NCBI RefSeq assembly: GCF_006152065.1
Contig: NZ_VDFW01000016.1
Span: forward strand, 86,357-150,356
Source of the DNA: Amycolatopsis alkalitolerans
GTDB taxonomy: Bacteria > Actinomycetota > Actinomycetes > Mycobacteriales > Pseudonocardiaceae
Direction of reading: 5' to 3'
DNA: 64,000 nt
The position numbers were made by a program, and so were the translations under genes. The notes under the pieces are model-generated. The model had not been told where the DNA came from. It did not search any database and saw only the letters and a program-made list of their open reading frames with translations. This document shows positions 1 to 9,219 of the stretch, piece after piece (positions within the stretch are counted from its first letter, which is position 1; each line of letters starts with the position of its first letter).

Positions 1-434
1 TCCTGCAGCTGGGCCTGCTGAACACGCTGGCAGGCGTCATCGTCCCCAACGTCTGCTCGGCGCTCGGCGTGATCCTGCTGCGCCAGCACCTCGACGGCTT
101 CCCCAAGGAGCTGCTGGAGGCGGCGACGATGGACGGGCGCTCGTCCTGGCGTACCTTGTGGACCGTCGTGGTGCCGAACCTGCGCGCCCCGCTCGCCGCG
201 CTGACCATCCTGCTGTTCGTGACGGCCTGGAACGAGTACTTCTGGCCGGCGCTGGTCCTGCAGCGCAGCAACAACGTCCTGCAGCTCGGCCTGCGCAGCT
301 TCCTGATCAGCGAGGGCACCCTCTGGGGGCCGCTGATGGCCGTCGCCGGCCTGGCCTGCCTGCCCATCCTCGTGCTGTACCTGGTGCTGCGCCGGCACGT
401 CGTCAGCGCCTTCGTCCGCTCCGGCCTGAAGTGA
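1..434 (+). CDS. Carbohydrate ABC transporter permease (MalG/UgpE type), 3' part
   Basis: The reading frame is open from base 3 and gives 143 residues ending at 434, so the start lies outside the window. It is the C-terminal half of an inner-membrane subunit of a binding-protein-dependent sugar importer. The cytoplasmic EAA loop that docks on the ATPase is visible at window residues 39-45 (EAATMDG) with the downstream proline (VVVPNL). Hydrophobic segments follow at ALTILLFVTAWNEYFWPAL and MAVAGLACLPILVLYLVL. The protein ends in a short basic tail (RHVVSAFVRSGLK), as in UgpE/MalG proteins. It is presumably the last gene of an importer operon upstream. Its 3' end overlaps the convergent MFS gene by 32 nt. 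The substrate cannot be inferred. Confidence 0.85.
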   Translation, partial: LQLGLLNTLAGVIVPNVCSALGVILLRQHLDGFPKELLEAATMDGRSSWRTLWTVVVPNLRAPLAALTILLFVTAWNEYFWPALVLQRSNNVLQLGLRSFLISEGTLWGPLMAVAGLACLPILVLYLVLRRHVVSAFVRSGLK

Positions 435-1611
435 CGCGGGTGTGCCGCACGAGCGACAGCAGCACCGCAACCGCCGCGAACGCGGTGGCGAACGTCCAGA
501 TCCGGCCGGCGCCAAGGCCCGCGATGACCGCGCCACCGATCGCGGAGCCGAGCGCGATGCCGAAGTACATCGCGGAACCGTTGAGCGACAGCAGCATCGG
601 GGGCTGTTCGGGCGGCGCGTCGGCGATCATGCTGTGCTGCTGGGCCGGCAGGAAGGCCCAGCCGACCACACCCCAGACGAACACGAACGCGAACGTCGTC
701 ACCAGCGTGTGCGAGGCGAGCGGGAGCAGCGCCATATCCGCGGTGAACACGGTCAGGGTGCCCAGCAGCACCGGCCGTGAGCCGAACCGGTCCACCAGCG
801 AACTGCCGAAGCCGAGCCCGATGAGCGCGCCGAAACCGTGCGCCATGATCAGCGCGCCGACGGCACCGGCCCCCACGGCGGGAGCCGCGGCGAAGATCGG
901 CTCCACATAGGTATAGACCATGAGCCCGGCGCACATTCCCGCGATCGTCACGACCAGCGCGAGCAGGACCGCCGGCCGGCGAAGCGGCGCCACCCGCTGC
1001 CGGAAGGAAGCGCTCGGCGCGGCACCGCTTGCCGTGACGCTCAGCGCGATGCCGGCCGTGGCGACCACCGCGAGCGCGGCCACGAACACGAACGCCGTCC
1101 GCCAGGACCACAGGTGCGCGATCCACACCCCGATCGGCACTCCGGCCAGTGTGGCGACCGAGATCCCGCCCATCACGATGGCCAGCGCACGCCCGCGCCG
1201 GTGGGCGGGCACCATGCCGGCGGCGGCCGCCGCCGCCAGCGGGCTGTAGAGCCCGGCGAGGCAGCCGGCCACGATCCGCGCCACCGTCATCACCCAGGGC
1301 GCCCACGCGACGGCGGCGAGCAGGTTGACCACGACGAACGCGGCGATCGCGGCCAGCAACAGCCGCCGTGGCGAACGGACCCGCACCAGGGTCAGCACGA
1401 CCGGCGAACCGACCGCGTACGCGAGCGAGTAGGCGGTGACGAACAGGCCACCAGCCGCGACCGGCATATGCAGATCCCGCGACATGTCCGACAGGATCCC
1501 GGCGATCAGGTAGTTGTCCGTGCCCGCGCAGAACGCGCCCAGCGCCAGCATGACCACCGGCAGCCAGCTGACGGCCGGCCGTGCGGGCGCGGCGGTCGTG
1601 TTGGATGTCAT
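403..1611 (-). CDS. MFS transporter (DHA1-like efflux family)
   Basis: The product has 402 residues with the spacing of twelve hydrophobic segments expected of a major facilitator. The first helix carries LGAFCAGTDNYLIAGIL, typical of DHA1 drug or sugar efflux proteins (AraJ/Cml-like), and a basic loop VRVRSPRRLL follows TM2-3. It lies 24 nt downstream of the P450 gene on the same strand, so it is probably the last gene of the truncated PKS operon and may have exported its product. That role is inferred from position only. The ATG is preceded by a GGGGG-rich stretch. The 3' end runs 32 nt into the convergent permease gene. Confidence 0.8.
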   Translation of the reverse strand: MTSNTTAAPARPAVSWLPVVMLALGAFCAGTDNYLIAGILSDMSRDLHMPVAAGGLFVTAYSLAYAVGSPVVLTLVRVRSPRRLLLAAIAAFVVVNLLAAVAWAPWVMTVARIVAGCLAGLYSPLAAAAAAGMVPAHRRGRALAIVMGGISVATLAGVPIGVWIAHLWSWRTAFVFVAALAVVATAGIALSVTASGAAPSASFRQRVAPLRRPAVLLALVVTIAGMCAGLMVYTYVEPIFAAAPAVGAGAVGALIMAHGFGALIGLGFGSSLVDRFGSRPVLLGTLTVFTADMALLPLASHTLVTTFAFVFVWGVVGWAFLPAQQHSMIADAPPEQPPMLLSLNGSAMYFGIALGSAIGGAVIAGLGAGRIWTFATAFAAVAVLLSLVRHTRVTSGRSGRRR

Positions 1612-1635
1612 CGAACCCCCAAGAAGGTCAGTCGG

Positions 1636-2829
1636 TCACCAGGCGACCGGGAGCGAGTCGAGTCCGTAGAAGTTGGTGTTGGGGCGCCACGCGATCTCCT
1701 CGAACGGCACGGCGAGCCGCAGGCCGGGGAACCGGCGGAACAGGGCGGGCAGCGCCATCCGCAGCTCGAGGCGGGCCAGCGGAGCGCCGATGCAGTGGTG
1801 AATCCCGTGCCCGAAGGCAAGATGGGCGCCGGGTTTGCGGGCCGGGTCGAAGCTGTCCATTCCCTCGCCCAGCTGCTCGTCGCGGTTGGCGATCGGCGGC
1901 GAGCACATCAGCAGTTCCCCGGCCTTGACGGGCTGCCCGGAGATCGTGACGTCCTCCTGCGCGATCCGGGGGAACAGGTTGTGCGTGATCGACAGGTAGC
2001 GCAGCAGCTCCTCGATCACCTGCTCGAGCTGCTGGTCACCGCCGAACAGCAGGGGGACGTGCTCGGGGTGGCGCAACAGCACGAGCGTGCCCAGCGACAG
2101 CATCGACATCGTGGTCTCGTACCCGGCCTGCACCATGAGGTCGGCGACACCGGCGAGCTCGCGGTCGGTGAGTTCGTCGCCGTGCTCGCGGATCAGCATG
2201 CCCAGCATGCCCTCACCGGGGTCGGCGCGCTGCTGGCGGACGAACTCCACCATGATCTCGCCGGCGCGCTCGGTGGCCGCCTTCCGCTCGTCGACGGGAA
2301 GGGAGAAGTCGGTGAACTTCGAGCTGAGCGGCAGCAGCTTGGTGCGGCCCTCGAACGGCACCCCGAACAGCTCGCAGATCACGAGCATCGGCAGCCGCAG
2401 CGCGAACTGGCTCACCAGCTCCGCGGGCGCGCCGGTCCGCTCCATCTCGTCGAGGTGCCCGGTCACCGTGGCCTCGATCCGCGGCTCGAGCCGGGCGAGC
2501 CGCCGCTTGGTGAACTCCGCGGCAAGCATCCGGCGCAGCCGGGTGTGCGCCGGCGGGTTGTAGACGATGAACCAGCCGGTACCGTCCACACCGGACGATC
2601 CGTCCCCGGCGCCCGCGAAGTAGGGCGGCGGGGCGCTGGTGAACCGCTTGTGGTCGCCGAGGATCATCCGCACGTCCTCGTACCGCGTGACCAGCCACGT
2701 CTGCACGCCCCAGTGATAGTCCACTTTGGTCACCGGGCGTTCCGCGCGAAGGCGTTCCAGCTCCGGGAGCGGATCGAAGCCGTCACGCCGGGCGAACAGG
2801 GGCGGCTGCTGTGTTCCGGTAGTCATCAT
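1636..2829 (-). CDS. Cytochrome P450
   Basis: A soluble bacterial P450 of 397 residues, a normal length for CYP105/107-like actinobacterial enzymes. The I-helix oxygen-activation motif AGYETT is near residue 235 and the K-helix ExxR (EELLR) near 278. The haem-binding loop AFGHGIHHCIGAP has the thiolate ligand at about Cys346. It needs ferredoxin and reductase from elsewhere. The first ATG (2829) overlaps the stop of the upstream dehydratase gene as ATGA, and GGAAAGGA lies just upstream, so the two are translationally coupled. Position implies oxidation of a product of the PUFA-like PKS or DH proteins. With that PKS truncated, its present substrate is unknown. Confidence 0.93.
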   Translation of the reverse strand: MMTTGTQQPPLFARRDGFDPLPELERLRAERPVTKVDYHWGVQTWLVTRYEDVRMILGDHKRFTSAPPPYFAGAGDGSSGVDGTGWFIVYNPPAHTRLRRMLAAEFTKRRLARLEPRIEATVTGHLDEMERTGAPAELVSQFALRLPMLVICELFGVPFEGRTKLLPLSSKFTDFSLPVDERKAATERAGEIMVEFVRQQRADPGEGMLGMLIREHGDELTDRELAGVADLMVQAGYETTMSMLSLGTLVLLRHPEHVPLLFGGDQQLEQVIEELLRYLSITHNLFPRIAQEDVTISGQPVKAGELLMCSPPIANRDEQLGEGMDSFDPARKPGAHLAFGHGIHHCIGAPLARLELRMALPALFRRFPGLRLAVPFEEIAWRPNTNFYGLDSLPVAW

Positions 2830-4799
2830 CGGTCCTTTCCGTGCCGTTCCCGTAGCTCGACGGCGATGTCGTCCAGTTCGTAGATCCGCATGCCCGGTTT
2901 CCACACGCTCGCCTCGCCGGCGACCCGGACGCGGCCGGGCCGGCGCTCGACGCTCTTGATGTGCACTTCGAGGGTCATCTCGCGGTCCTCGGCCAGGATC
3001 TGCCCGCGGTAGCGCCACGACATCGGCAGGTTCGCCGGGAGCACGAACTCCGGTTCGTCGAGGTCGCCGGCCAGTCCGGCGTCGATCGCCCACTCCTGCA
3101 TCGCCTGGATCACCGCCTCCACCCCGAGCGAGCCGGGCATCACCGGATCGAGATGGAAGTGGTAGGCGAAGAACCAGTCGTCCGCCCGGATCGGGCGCAC
3201 GGCGTGCAGATACCCCTCGCCGTGCTTGCCGCCACCGTCGACGACGGTGACGGAGTCCAGCAAGGCCAGGTGCCCGCGCGAGCAGAGCACGCCGGTTTCG
3301 CGCCGCGTGGCGACGTCGATGGTGCGTGTCGTGGCGCGGTTGGTCTCCAGCCAGGGCGGCACATACGCGCCGTTGTCGAGTCCGTTCTGGTTGGCCAGCG
3401 CGGTTTCGTTGAAGAAGCCGAACAGCGACTCCCCCGCGTAGAACGGTTCCCCGTCCACGGAAAGCTCGTAGGAGAACGACTGCAGCACCGCACCGACGAG
3501 CACGGTGGTGCCCAGCAGGCGGCTGGTCTGCTGGATCGTCTTGTCCCGCAGATCGACCTCGCGCAGTACGGTCGCGGTCCCGTCGAGATTGCGCAGGCTG
3601 TAGTCCTCCTCCGGCGCGGTCAGCGTCGCGCCGAGGAAGTAGCCGAGCAGCAGCGCGGACTGCAGCGAGGTCTCCATGTGGACGACGTTGGGCATGGAGG
3701 CGTTCGCGGTTTCGGCGTAGTACCAGGAATCCGCGGGTGAGTCGTACTCGGTGTGGCCGGTGCCGCCGGTGAGCTTGCCGCGCTCGCCCTCCACCGCCAT
3801 GACCCGGTCGCACAGCTGCAGCCCGTGGTTGGGCATCCGGGTGGCGCGGCGGCCCGCGTACCGGGCGAACTCGGGCCCCAGCGCGATGTCCAGGTCCCCG
3901 CGGGCACTGTGGGTCATGTGGAACTCACCGAGCAGTGCGCGCTGGCCGAATCCGTTGCGGCGACCGAAGAACCGGGGGATCACGCCGCCGGTCTCCGGAC
4001 CGATCGGGAGCCCGGGCTCCTCGCGGATGCCCACGGTGAGGTCGTTCACGCGGGCCACAAGAGCGCCGTCGCGGCGAAGTTCGGCGGTGACCCGCAGCCA
4101 CGGGCGCGGGATCAGGTCGATCTCCATGACGTCGAGCGTCAGCTCGCCATCGCCCACAATGGACTGGATGAGCCCGGTTTCGCGCTCGCCGGTGGTTTCG
4201 AAGCGCGCTCCGGAGAGGCACAGGTGCAGGCCGGCGTGCATCGCGAACACCTGGGCCGCCTGCACCACGACCTCTTCCGCGGCGGTGGTCCCCTCGTCGT
4301 AGGCGCGGTACGCCGCGTGCAGCCTGCCCCGGTGCCAGGGGCCGGCGTGCCGGTCGATGTCCCGGACCGCGGTGAGCGCGCCGTGGTCGGACGCGGTGAG
4401 GTGGATCGCCGGGTTGGCGCCCTCCTGGTCGTAGGCGGCGCCGAACACGTTCGCGATCGCGCCGTGGCCGAGTTCCGCGAGTGCGTTTTCGTCCAGTGAG
4501 GTGACGGGCGTCCGGGCGAGCGCTTTGAAGGCGCTCATGGTGGAGGCGGGCTCGGGGGTCCGGACGCGGCGGCGCGGCTCAGTCGGCGGTGTGACGCTCG
4601 TGAGCCGGTGCCGCTGCAGCCCGGTCTGCACGGTCATCGCGGAGGTGTGCGCCGCGATCAGGCTGGTGCGGAACTCGTGCAGGAGCCCGGAAATCACGTC
4701 GTCCCGACGGGGTGCGGGTTCGTCGAGTTCCGCCACGGTCCAGGCGAGGGCGTCGAACGGCTCCCCGGTGAAGTCGAGCGCGTCGAGTTGCGCTGTCAT
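2826..4799 (-). CDS. PfaC-like dehydratase protein (tandem FabA-type hotdog domains)
   Basis: The product has 657 residues and matches the dehydratase half of PfaC, a subunit of polyunsaturated fatty acid synthases. The last hotdog has the FabA active-site motif HFHLDPVMPGSLGVEA at about 546-561 with catalytic His and Asp. The preceding region has the PfaC signatures RNLDG, REVDLR, SFSYELSVDGEPFYAGES and LDNG. The first domain pair (about 105-290, starting GHGAIANVFGAAYD) lacks a recognisable HxxxxxP active site and may be structural. Canonical PfaC carries KS and chain-length-factor domains before the DHs. Here they are absent, leaving only about 100 linker-like residues. GAGGAG precedes the ATG at 4799. 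Likely role is 3-hydroxyacyl-ACP dehydration. Whether it still works without the missing PKS parts is unknown. Confidence 0.85.
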   Translation of the reverse strand: MTAQLDALDFTGEPFDALAWTVAELDEPAPRRDDVISGLLHEFRTSLIAAHTSAMTVQTGLQRHRLTSVTPPTEPRRRVRTPEPASTMSAFKALARTPVTSLDENALAELGHGAIANVFGAAYDQEGANPAIHLTASDHGALTAVRDIDRHAGPWHRGRLHAAYRAYDEGTTAAEEVVVQAAQVFAMHAGLHLCLSGARFETTGERETGLIQSIVGDGELTLDVMEIDLIPRPWLRVTAELRRDGALVARVNDLTVGIREEPGLPIGPETGGVIPRFFGRRNGFGQRALLGEFHMTHSARGDLDIALGPEFARYAGRRATRMPNHGLQLCDRVMAVEGERGKLTGGTGHTEYDSPADSWYYAETANASMPNVVHMETSLQSALLLGYFLGATLTAPEEDYSLRNLDGTATVLREVDLRDKTIQQTSRLLGTTVLVGAVLQSFSYELSVDGEPFYAGESLFGFFNETALANQNGLDNGAYVPPWLETNRATTRTIDVATRRETGVLCSRGHLALLDSVTVVDGGGKHGEGYLHAVRPIRADDWFFAYHFHLDPVMPGSLGVEAVIQAMQEWAIDAGLAGDLDEPEFVLPANLPMSWRYRGQILAEDREMTLEVHIKSVERRPGRVRVAGEASVWKPGMRIYELDDIAVELRERHGKDR

Positions 4800-4873
4800 C
4801 GGTTCTCCTCTGTGTCCTGCGGGGCGCCCGCACCCGGTCGGCCCCGATAAGCGGCTTCGCGATTTTCGGTCAT
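4796..4873 (-). CDS. Possible 25-codon coupling ORF between PKS and DH genes
   Basis: A 25-residue ORF (MTENREAAYRG...TEENR) fills the gap between the PKS fragment and the dehydratase gene. Its ATG overlaps the PKS stop as ATGA, and its TGA overlaps the dehydratase ATG as ATGA. A good ribosome-binding site (GGGAGGAC) precedes it, and its own last codons contain the GAGGAG that serves the dehydratase start. No known peptide family is recognised. It could be a translated leader that couples the two large genes, a degraded gene, or a chance frame. Confidence 0.3.
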   Translation of the reverse strand: MTENREAAYRGRPGAGAPQDTEENR

Positions 4874-7545
4874 CGGTCCTCCCGCAGCCGCACGGCTTCG
4901 GCGAACTTGGCGGTCATCTCGGGGGTCGCGATCACGGACAGATCCTGGTACCGCTGCAGCACCCGGCCGTCCGGATCGCTCGCGGTGACGGTCACGGTGA
5001 CCTGGGTCCGGTCGGAGTTCGTGCGCAGCTCACCTGCCTCGGCGACGAACGGGCGGTCACCGGGCAGCGGCGCGAAGTACTCGATGCGGCCAATGCTCAG
5101 CGGCAGGCAGCCAGACTCCATGAACCACACGCCGAGCAGCGAGCCCACCTGGATCACCACGTCCGACAGCACCGGGCTGTGCAACGCGCTCGCGAACTGG
5201 CCCTGGGCGATCGGCGTGTCCGGCAGCCGGCATTCCGCCACGAAGAGCCGTTCTTCACGCCGGAGGACGCGGCGGATGCCCTGCAGTAGCGGGCCGTGGA
5301 ACAGCGTCGCGCTGCGGTAGACCTCGAGCCCGTCCTCTTCCCCGTCGCCGAGCACGTACCCGTTGCCTCGCGGTGCGGGCGGCGGTTCGGGCGCGAGCAC
5401 GAAGGTGCCGGCGAAGTGTGACGGCGTCCGGCCGGCTTCGGCGCTGCGGATCCAGGCCTTGACGGTGAGCCGCCCGCCGGCGAGTGTGCCGCTGTCCACG
5501 TCGAGCCAGTAGTCACACTCATGGGTGCCGTCGTAGACGATTCCCTTCAGGACCTCGAATCCCGAGCATTCGATCACGCGGAGCCCGGCGTTCGCCCGCT
5601 CCAGCACGTTGATCGCCCAGCCCAGCCCGGCCGCCGCCGGGAACACCGGGAACCGGCCGACCCGGTGATCGAGGACGACCGGGTCGGTCGCGGTCGCGCC
5701 GAGGTCCCGGTGCGCGGTGAACGCGGCCGTCCCGCTGGGCACCGCGGGCGGGGCGAGCGGCACCGGCGGGCCGGCCAGGACCGAGACGTCGTCGGCGCGG
5801 GCTCGGGTGAGCTGGTCGGCGAACAGGCGCGCCCCGGTGTCCATCCCGAGCAGTGCCACGCCGCGGGCGAGGAACACGTCCCGGAGTTCGGGGGTGACCA
5901 TACCGCCGTCCCAGGCGCCCCAGTTGATCGTGGTCACCTGACTCGCCGGGCGCTCGCGCTTCCAGCTGATCCCGATCCGGTTGACCGCCTCGTTCGCGAC
6001 GGCGTAGTCGGCCTGGCCCGGATTGCCGAGCACGCCCGCGACCGAGCCGAACAGGATGACGTGACGCAGCCTGGTCCCGTCGAGCGCGGTGGCGACGTTG
6101 AGCAGACCGTCCACTTTGGTCGCGAGTACGGTGCGGATATCGGCCGGTGTCTTGGCCGGAAGCAGGGCGTCGGCGAGCGCACCGGCGCCGTGCACGAGTC
6201 CGGTGACGCGCTCGCGGATTGGTTCCAGCGCCTTCCTGGTCGCTTCGGCGTCGGTCACGTCGACGGTCAGGTACTGTGCGCCGGTCGCCGAAATGGTCGC
6301 CCGGATCTCCCGCTGTGCCCGCAGATCACGGACGATCCGGTCGATGTCCTTCGGCTTCTGCCCGGGCAGGCCGGTGATCGCCGCGGCCTTGATTTCGTCG
6401 TCGGCGACGCCGGTTGCCCAGTCCGGTTCCTCGGTGAGTTCCGTTCGGCCGAGCAGGATGAACTCGCAGGCGCCGCGCCCGGCCAGTTCGCGGACGCAGC
6501 GGGCGGTCACGCCGCGGGCGCCGCCGGTCACGACGAGCACGTCGTCCCCGGTGATCGTCGAGTCGGTGGTTTCGGCGTTTTCGATGGCGCGGGGCCGGAC
6601 GGTCCAGCGAGTGCGGTCGGCGTCGATCGCGACCTCGCGAGCGTCGGTGGCGGCGTCGTCGAGTTCGGCGAGGACGGCCTCGGCCAGGTCCTCGTCGGTG
6701 AGTTCGGGGGCGAGGTCGAGTGCCCGGCAGAACAGGCGGGGTGCCTCCTGGGCCAGGGTCTTCGCCAGCCCGCCGATGCCACCGACCAGGGACGCGGCCG
6801 CCGGACGGTCGCCACGGTGGCCGAGCGCGCCGTCGATACGGGTGACGGTCACGAACGCGGCGCGGCCATCAGCGGTGAGGCGATCGTGGACGAGCTTGGC
6901 GGTGAGGATGGTGTCGGCCAGCCTGCGCGCGCCCGTTTGCCAGTGGTCTCCGGCGGGCAGAACGGTCAGGCAGAGGTCGAGCCCGGCCGGGGCTTCCGCG
7001 AGGCTCGCGCTGATCTCGTCTCCGTCCCATGTGGACAGCGGCGCGTCCTTCTGGCCGGCGCTGACCCGGTGCACGACCCAGCCGCGCTGCTCGAGCGTCG
7101 CGGCGAGCACCGTCGCGGACGGCTCCCCGTGGTCGATGACGAGTGCTGTTTTCCCGTCGCGGTAAGGCTGTTCGAGGCGGTCGATCGCGGGAAGCCGGAC
7201 CAACTCGATCTGCTGGAGCACAGGCTGCTCGGGGGCGGGCGCCGGTGTTTCGGTGGTTCCGCCGATGAACCCGACGATGTCATTCAACGTCCGCAACTCC
7301 GCGGCTTGCTCGGGTCCTACCGCCGGAACACCGTCCACGCGGTCCCGCAACGCACCCAGAATCTGCACCCGCTTGATCGAATCGACCCCCAGATCCGCCT
7401 CCAAATCCATCGACAGATCCACCATCTCCGGCGGATACCCCGTCTTCTCCGACACCACCTCCACCAACACCGACCGCACATCCGGCCCAACCGGACCCGA
7501 CCCACCACCGATGAACCCGACGATGTCGTTCAACGTCCGCAACGG
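4870..7545 (-). pseudogene. PfaA-like PUFA-synthase PKS, 5'-truncated (ACP-KR-DH)
   Basis: This is the C-terminal part of an iterative PKS resembling PfaA (normally KS-AT-ACPn-KR-DH, over 2000 residues). One ACP is intact, with the PUFA-synthase motif DLGVDSIKRVQIL (phosphopantetheine Ser codon at about 7378-7380). A ketoreductase follows (Rossmann motif VVTGGARGVTARC, then FGSVAGVLGNPGQADYAVAN) and a C-terminal hotdog-type dehydratase region (DHRVGRFPVFPAAAGLGW onward). The motif [13 protein letters not shown] occurs twice, before and after the ACP, showing that a preceding ACP repeat was cut away at about 7542. In-frame sequence beyond that point reads an ATG-started 28-residue stretch that is only the antisense of an antitoxin tail. 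KS and AT are missing, so no chain can be built by this protein alone. Confidence 0.85.
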
Positions 7546-7641
7546 TCCGCATCCGGTGTGACCGCCGACGACCTTCAGCGTTTCACCCGCACGTTCGCCG
7601 ACCTCGCCGACCCCGATGTGATGCATCAGGCCTGGACGTGA
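7546..7641 (+). pseudogene. C-terminal remnant of a VapB-type antitoxin gene
   Basis: Directly before the PIN toxin gene, an open frame in the toxin's direction ends at 7641 with a GTGA overlap to the toxin start, the usual vapBC arrangement. Only about 30 codons ([20 protein letters not shown], then MHQAWT) remain, with a possible GTG at 7558. Further 5' the DNA is PKS sequence on the opposite strand. The DNA-binding N-terminus is gone. Identity as VapB is inferred from position and overlap rather than from a full domain. If the toxin is still expressed, a neutralising partner must come from elsewhere. Confidence 0.5.
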
Positions 7642-8063
7642 CCACGAGGAGGTCCACCCATTGGCTCATCGACAAGTCCGCGCTGGCCCTGCTGGGCGCG
7701 AGCCCCGATGCGGGTGAATGGGCCGCCCGCATCGAACGCGGCCTCGTGCACGTCACCAGCATCACCCTTCTCGAGGTCGGCTACTCCGCCCGCTCAGCGG
7801 AAGACATCCGTGGCGGTCTGCGTCGCCCTCCCCTGTCTCACCTGCCGGTGGAGTACCTGACGCCCGCCATCGAGGACCGCGCCGTCGACGTGCTCATGCT
7901 GCTGGCCGAGCGCGGCCAGCACCGCGCGCCGTCGATCCCCGATCTACTCATCGCGGCCACCGCGGAACTGGCCGGGCTCACCGTGCTCCACCTCGACAAG
8001 CACTTCGACCTCATCGCGCAGCTCACGAACCAGCCGGTCGAAAGGCTTGCTAAGCCGACTTGA
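7638..8063 (+). CDS. vapC: PIN-domain ribonuclease toxin (VapC family)
   Basis: A complete 141-residue PIN domain starting at GTG 7638. The acidic metal-binding residues are in place: Asp in WLIDKSAL, Glu in ITLLEVGYS, Asp in [11 protein letters not shown], and a final Asp in HLDKHFD. VapC proteins are Mg-dependent RNases that cut tRNA or rRNA and are held in check by VapB. The start overlaps the preceding remnant frame by 4 nt (GTGA). The 3' end overlaps the convergent LysR gene by 14 nt. Because the antitoxin gene is truncated, this is an apparently orphaned toxin with a full active site. It may be silent, rescued by another antitoxin, or mutated in a way not visible here. Confidence 0.85.
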   Translation: MTTRRSTHWLIDKSALALLGASPDAGEWAARIERGLVHVTSITLLEVGYSARSAEDIRGGLRRPPLSHLPVEYLTPAIEDRAVDVLMLLAERGQHRAPSIPDLLIAATAELAGLTVLHLDKHFDLIAQLTNQPVERLAKPT

Positions 8064-8994
8064 CCTCCGCGGCCCTCGGCTCGGCGCCGGGCCCTTCGAA
8101 CGGGCCGACGGCGTCGATGCAGTCGAGGAAGGCCGCCTGCAGGCGGTTCGGTTCGCCGTCCCGCCAGACGACGTACAGGTCGATCATCGGGACCGGGTTG
8201 TAGAGCGGGACCGGTACCGGCCGCACTCCGCCGGCCGCCGCGCCCGCGAGCACGCCCCGGGACGCCGAGGCGAACCCGACCAGTGGTTTGACCGAGACGA
8301 GGATGCCGGTCGCGCCCGGGTCGTCGACGACATGCGCGACGTTGAGCCGGATCCCGGTGCGCTCGGCCGCCGACAGGATCGCGTCGTACATCGCCGGGCA
8401 CTGCTCGCGGCCGAACAGGATGCACGGGTGCTGCGCCAGTTCCGCGAACGGCACGCCCGGCCGCCCCGCCCACTTGTGGCCCGGCCCGACGACCGCGACC
8501 ATCGGCAGCCGCAGCAGCCGCCGGTACTGGAAGTCGCTGGTCACCGGGCGGCCGTAGACCAGGGCGATGTCCAGGTCACCGTCCGCGAGCGCCTGCAGTT
8601 GCGGTCCGGTGCGCTTCTCCTCCAGCCGGACCGTCACGTCCGGCAGTTCGGCGTGCATCCGCGCGAGCGTGGCGGGCAGGATGTGCTGGCCGGCGGGGAA
8701 GTTGTAGCCCACTCTTACCGTGCCGGTGCGGCCGGCCGCGGCCTCGCGCGCGGACAGCGCGGCCTTGTCCATCTGCGTAACGATCGCGCGCGCCTCGACT
8801 TCGAAGGCCCGGCCGGCCGAGGTCAGCCGCACCTCGTGCGACGTGCGCGCGACGAGTTCCACGCCCAGCGTGCGTTCGAGGCGCTGCAGCTGCTGGCTGA
8901 GTGAGGGCTGGGTCAGGTGCAGTCGCGCGGCCGCCCGGCCGAAATGCAGCTCCTCGGCGATCGCGAGGAATGACACCAGATGCCTGAACTCCAT
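8050..8994 (-). CDS. LysR-family transcriptional regulator
   Basis: A 314-residue LysR-type regulator. The N-terminal winged helix is clear ([20 protein letters not shown], then [14 protein letters not shown]), followed by the linker helix and a periplasmic-binding-protein-like effector domain starting near [15 protein letters not shown]. The tail after about residue 295 is charged and non-conserved. It is transcribed away from the isochorismatase-like gene at 9231, and such divergent pairs usually mean that the LysR protein controls the neighbour. The 236-bp spacer holds a 13-bp inverted repeat that could be its operator pair. The effector is unknown. Confidence 0.9.
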   Translation of the reverse strand: MEFRHLVSFLAIAEELHFGRAAARLHLTQPSLSQQLQRLERTLGVELVARTSHEVRLTSAGRAFEVEARAIVTQMDKAALSAREAAAGRTGTVRVGYNFPAGQHILPATLARMHAELPDVTVRLEEKRTGPQLQALADGDLDIALVYGRPVTSDFQYRRLLRLPMVAVVGPGHKWAGRPGVPFAELAQHPCILFGREQCPAMYDAILSAAERTGIRLNVAHVVDDPGATGILVSVKPLVGFASASRGVLAGAAAGGVRPVPVPLYNPVPMIDLYVVWRDGEPNRLQAAFLDCIDAVGPFEGPGAEPRAAEVKSA

Positions 8995-9132
8995 GTCCGT
9001 CCTCCCGGCTCGGGCCCCAGCCTCACCTACTCCGGCGAACAGCCGGTGAACCGCCGGGCAGCGGGACGAGGAATATTAGGCAATGGTGCGGCAAGCCGGC
9101 GGGCATTCCAGCTCAATACTGTGCCGTTCGTG

Positions 9133-9219
9133 ACTAATCCGACCACAGTCACGGCCATCCGGCTTGCGTAGCAGCGGTTACGTGCTGCTCGGGGTCTGCC
9201 TGCTTTTGGTCGGATTAGT
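9133..9219. promoter_or_regulatory. 13-bp perfect inverted repeat pair (putative operators)
   Basis: ACTAATCCGACCA at 9133-9145 and its exact reverse complement TGGTCGGATTAGT at 9207-9219 lie 61 bp apart in the spacer between the divergent LysR and isochorismatase genes. The second copy abuts and overlaps by one base the TAACAT -10 hexamer of the isochorismatase gene. Two identical sites in opposite orientation suit a tetrameric LysR regulator that loops the spacer. A different regulator remains possible. Confidence 0.55.

Noticed and set aside
838..2883. Long plus-strand open frame (681 codons) opposite the MFS and P450 genes
   Set aside because: It runs antisense to two clearly recognisable genes. 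Its composition (Arg, His, Gly, Asp rich) is that of the antisense of high-GC coding DNA, and no domain is visible.
5521..7557. Long plus-strand frame opposite the PKS fragment
   Set aside because: It is antisense to the ACP-KR-DH protein. Only its last about 30 codons (after the junction) have meaning, as the antitoxin remnant.
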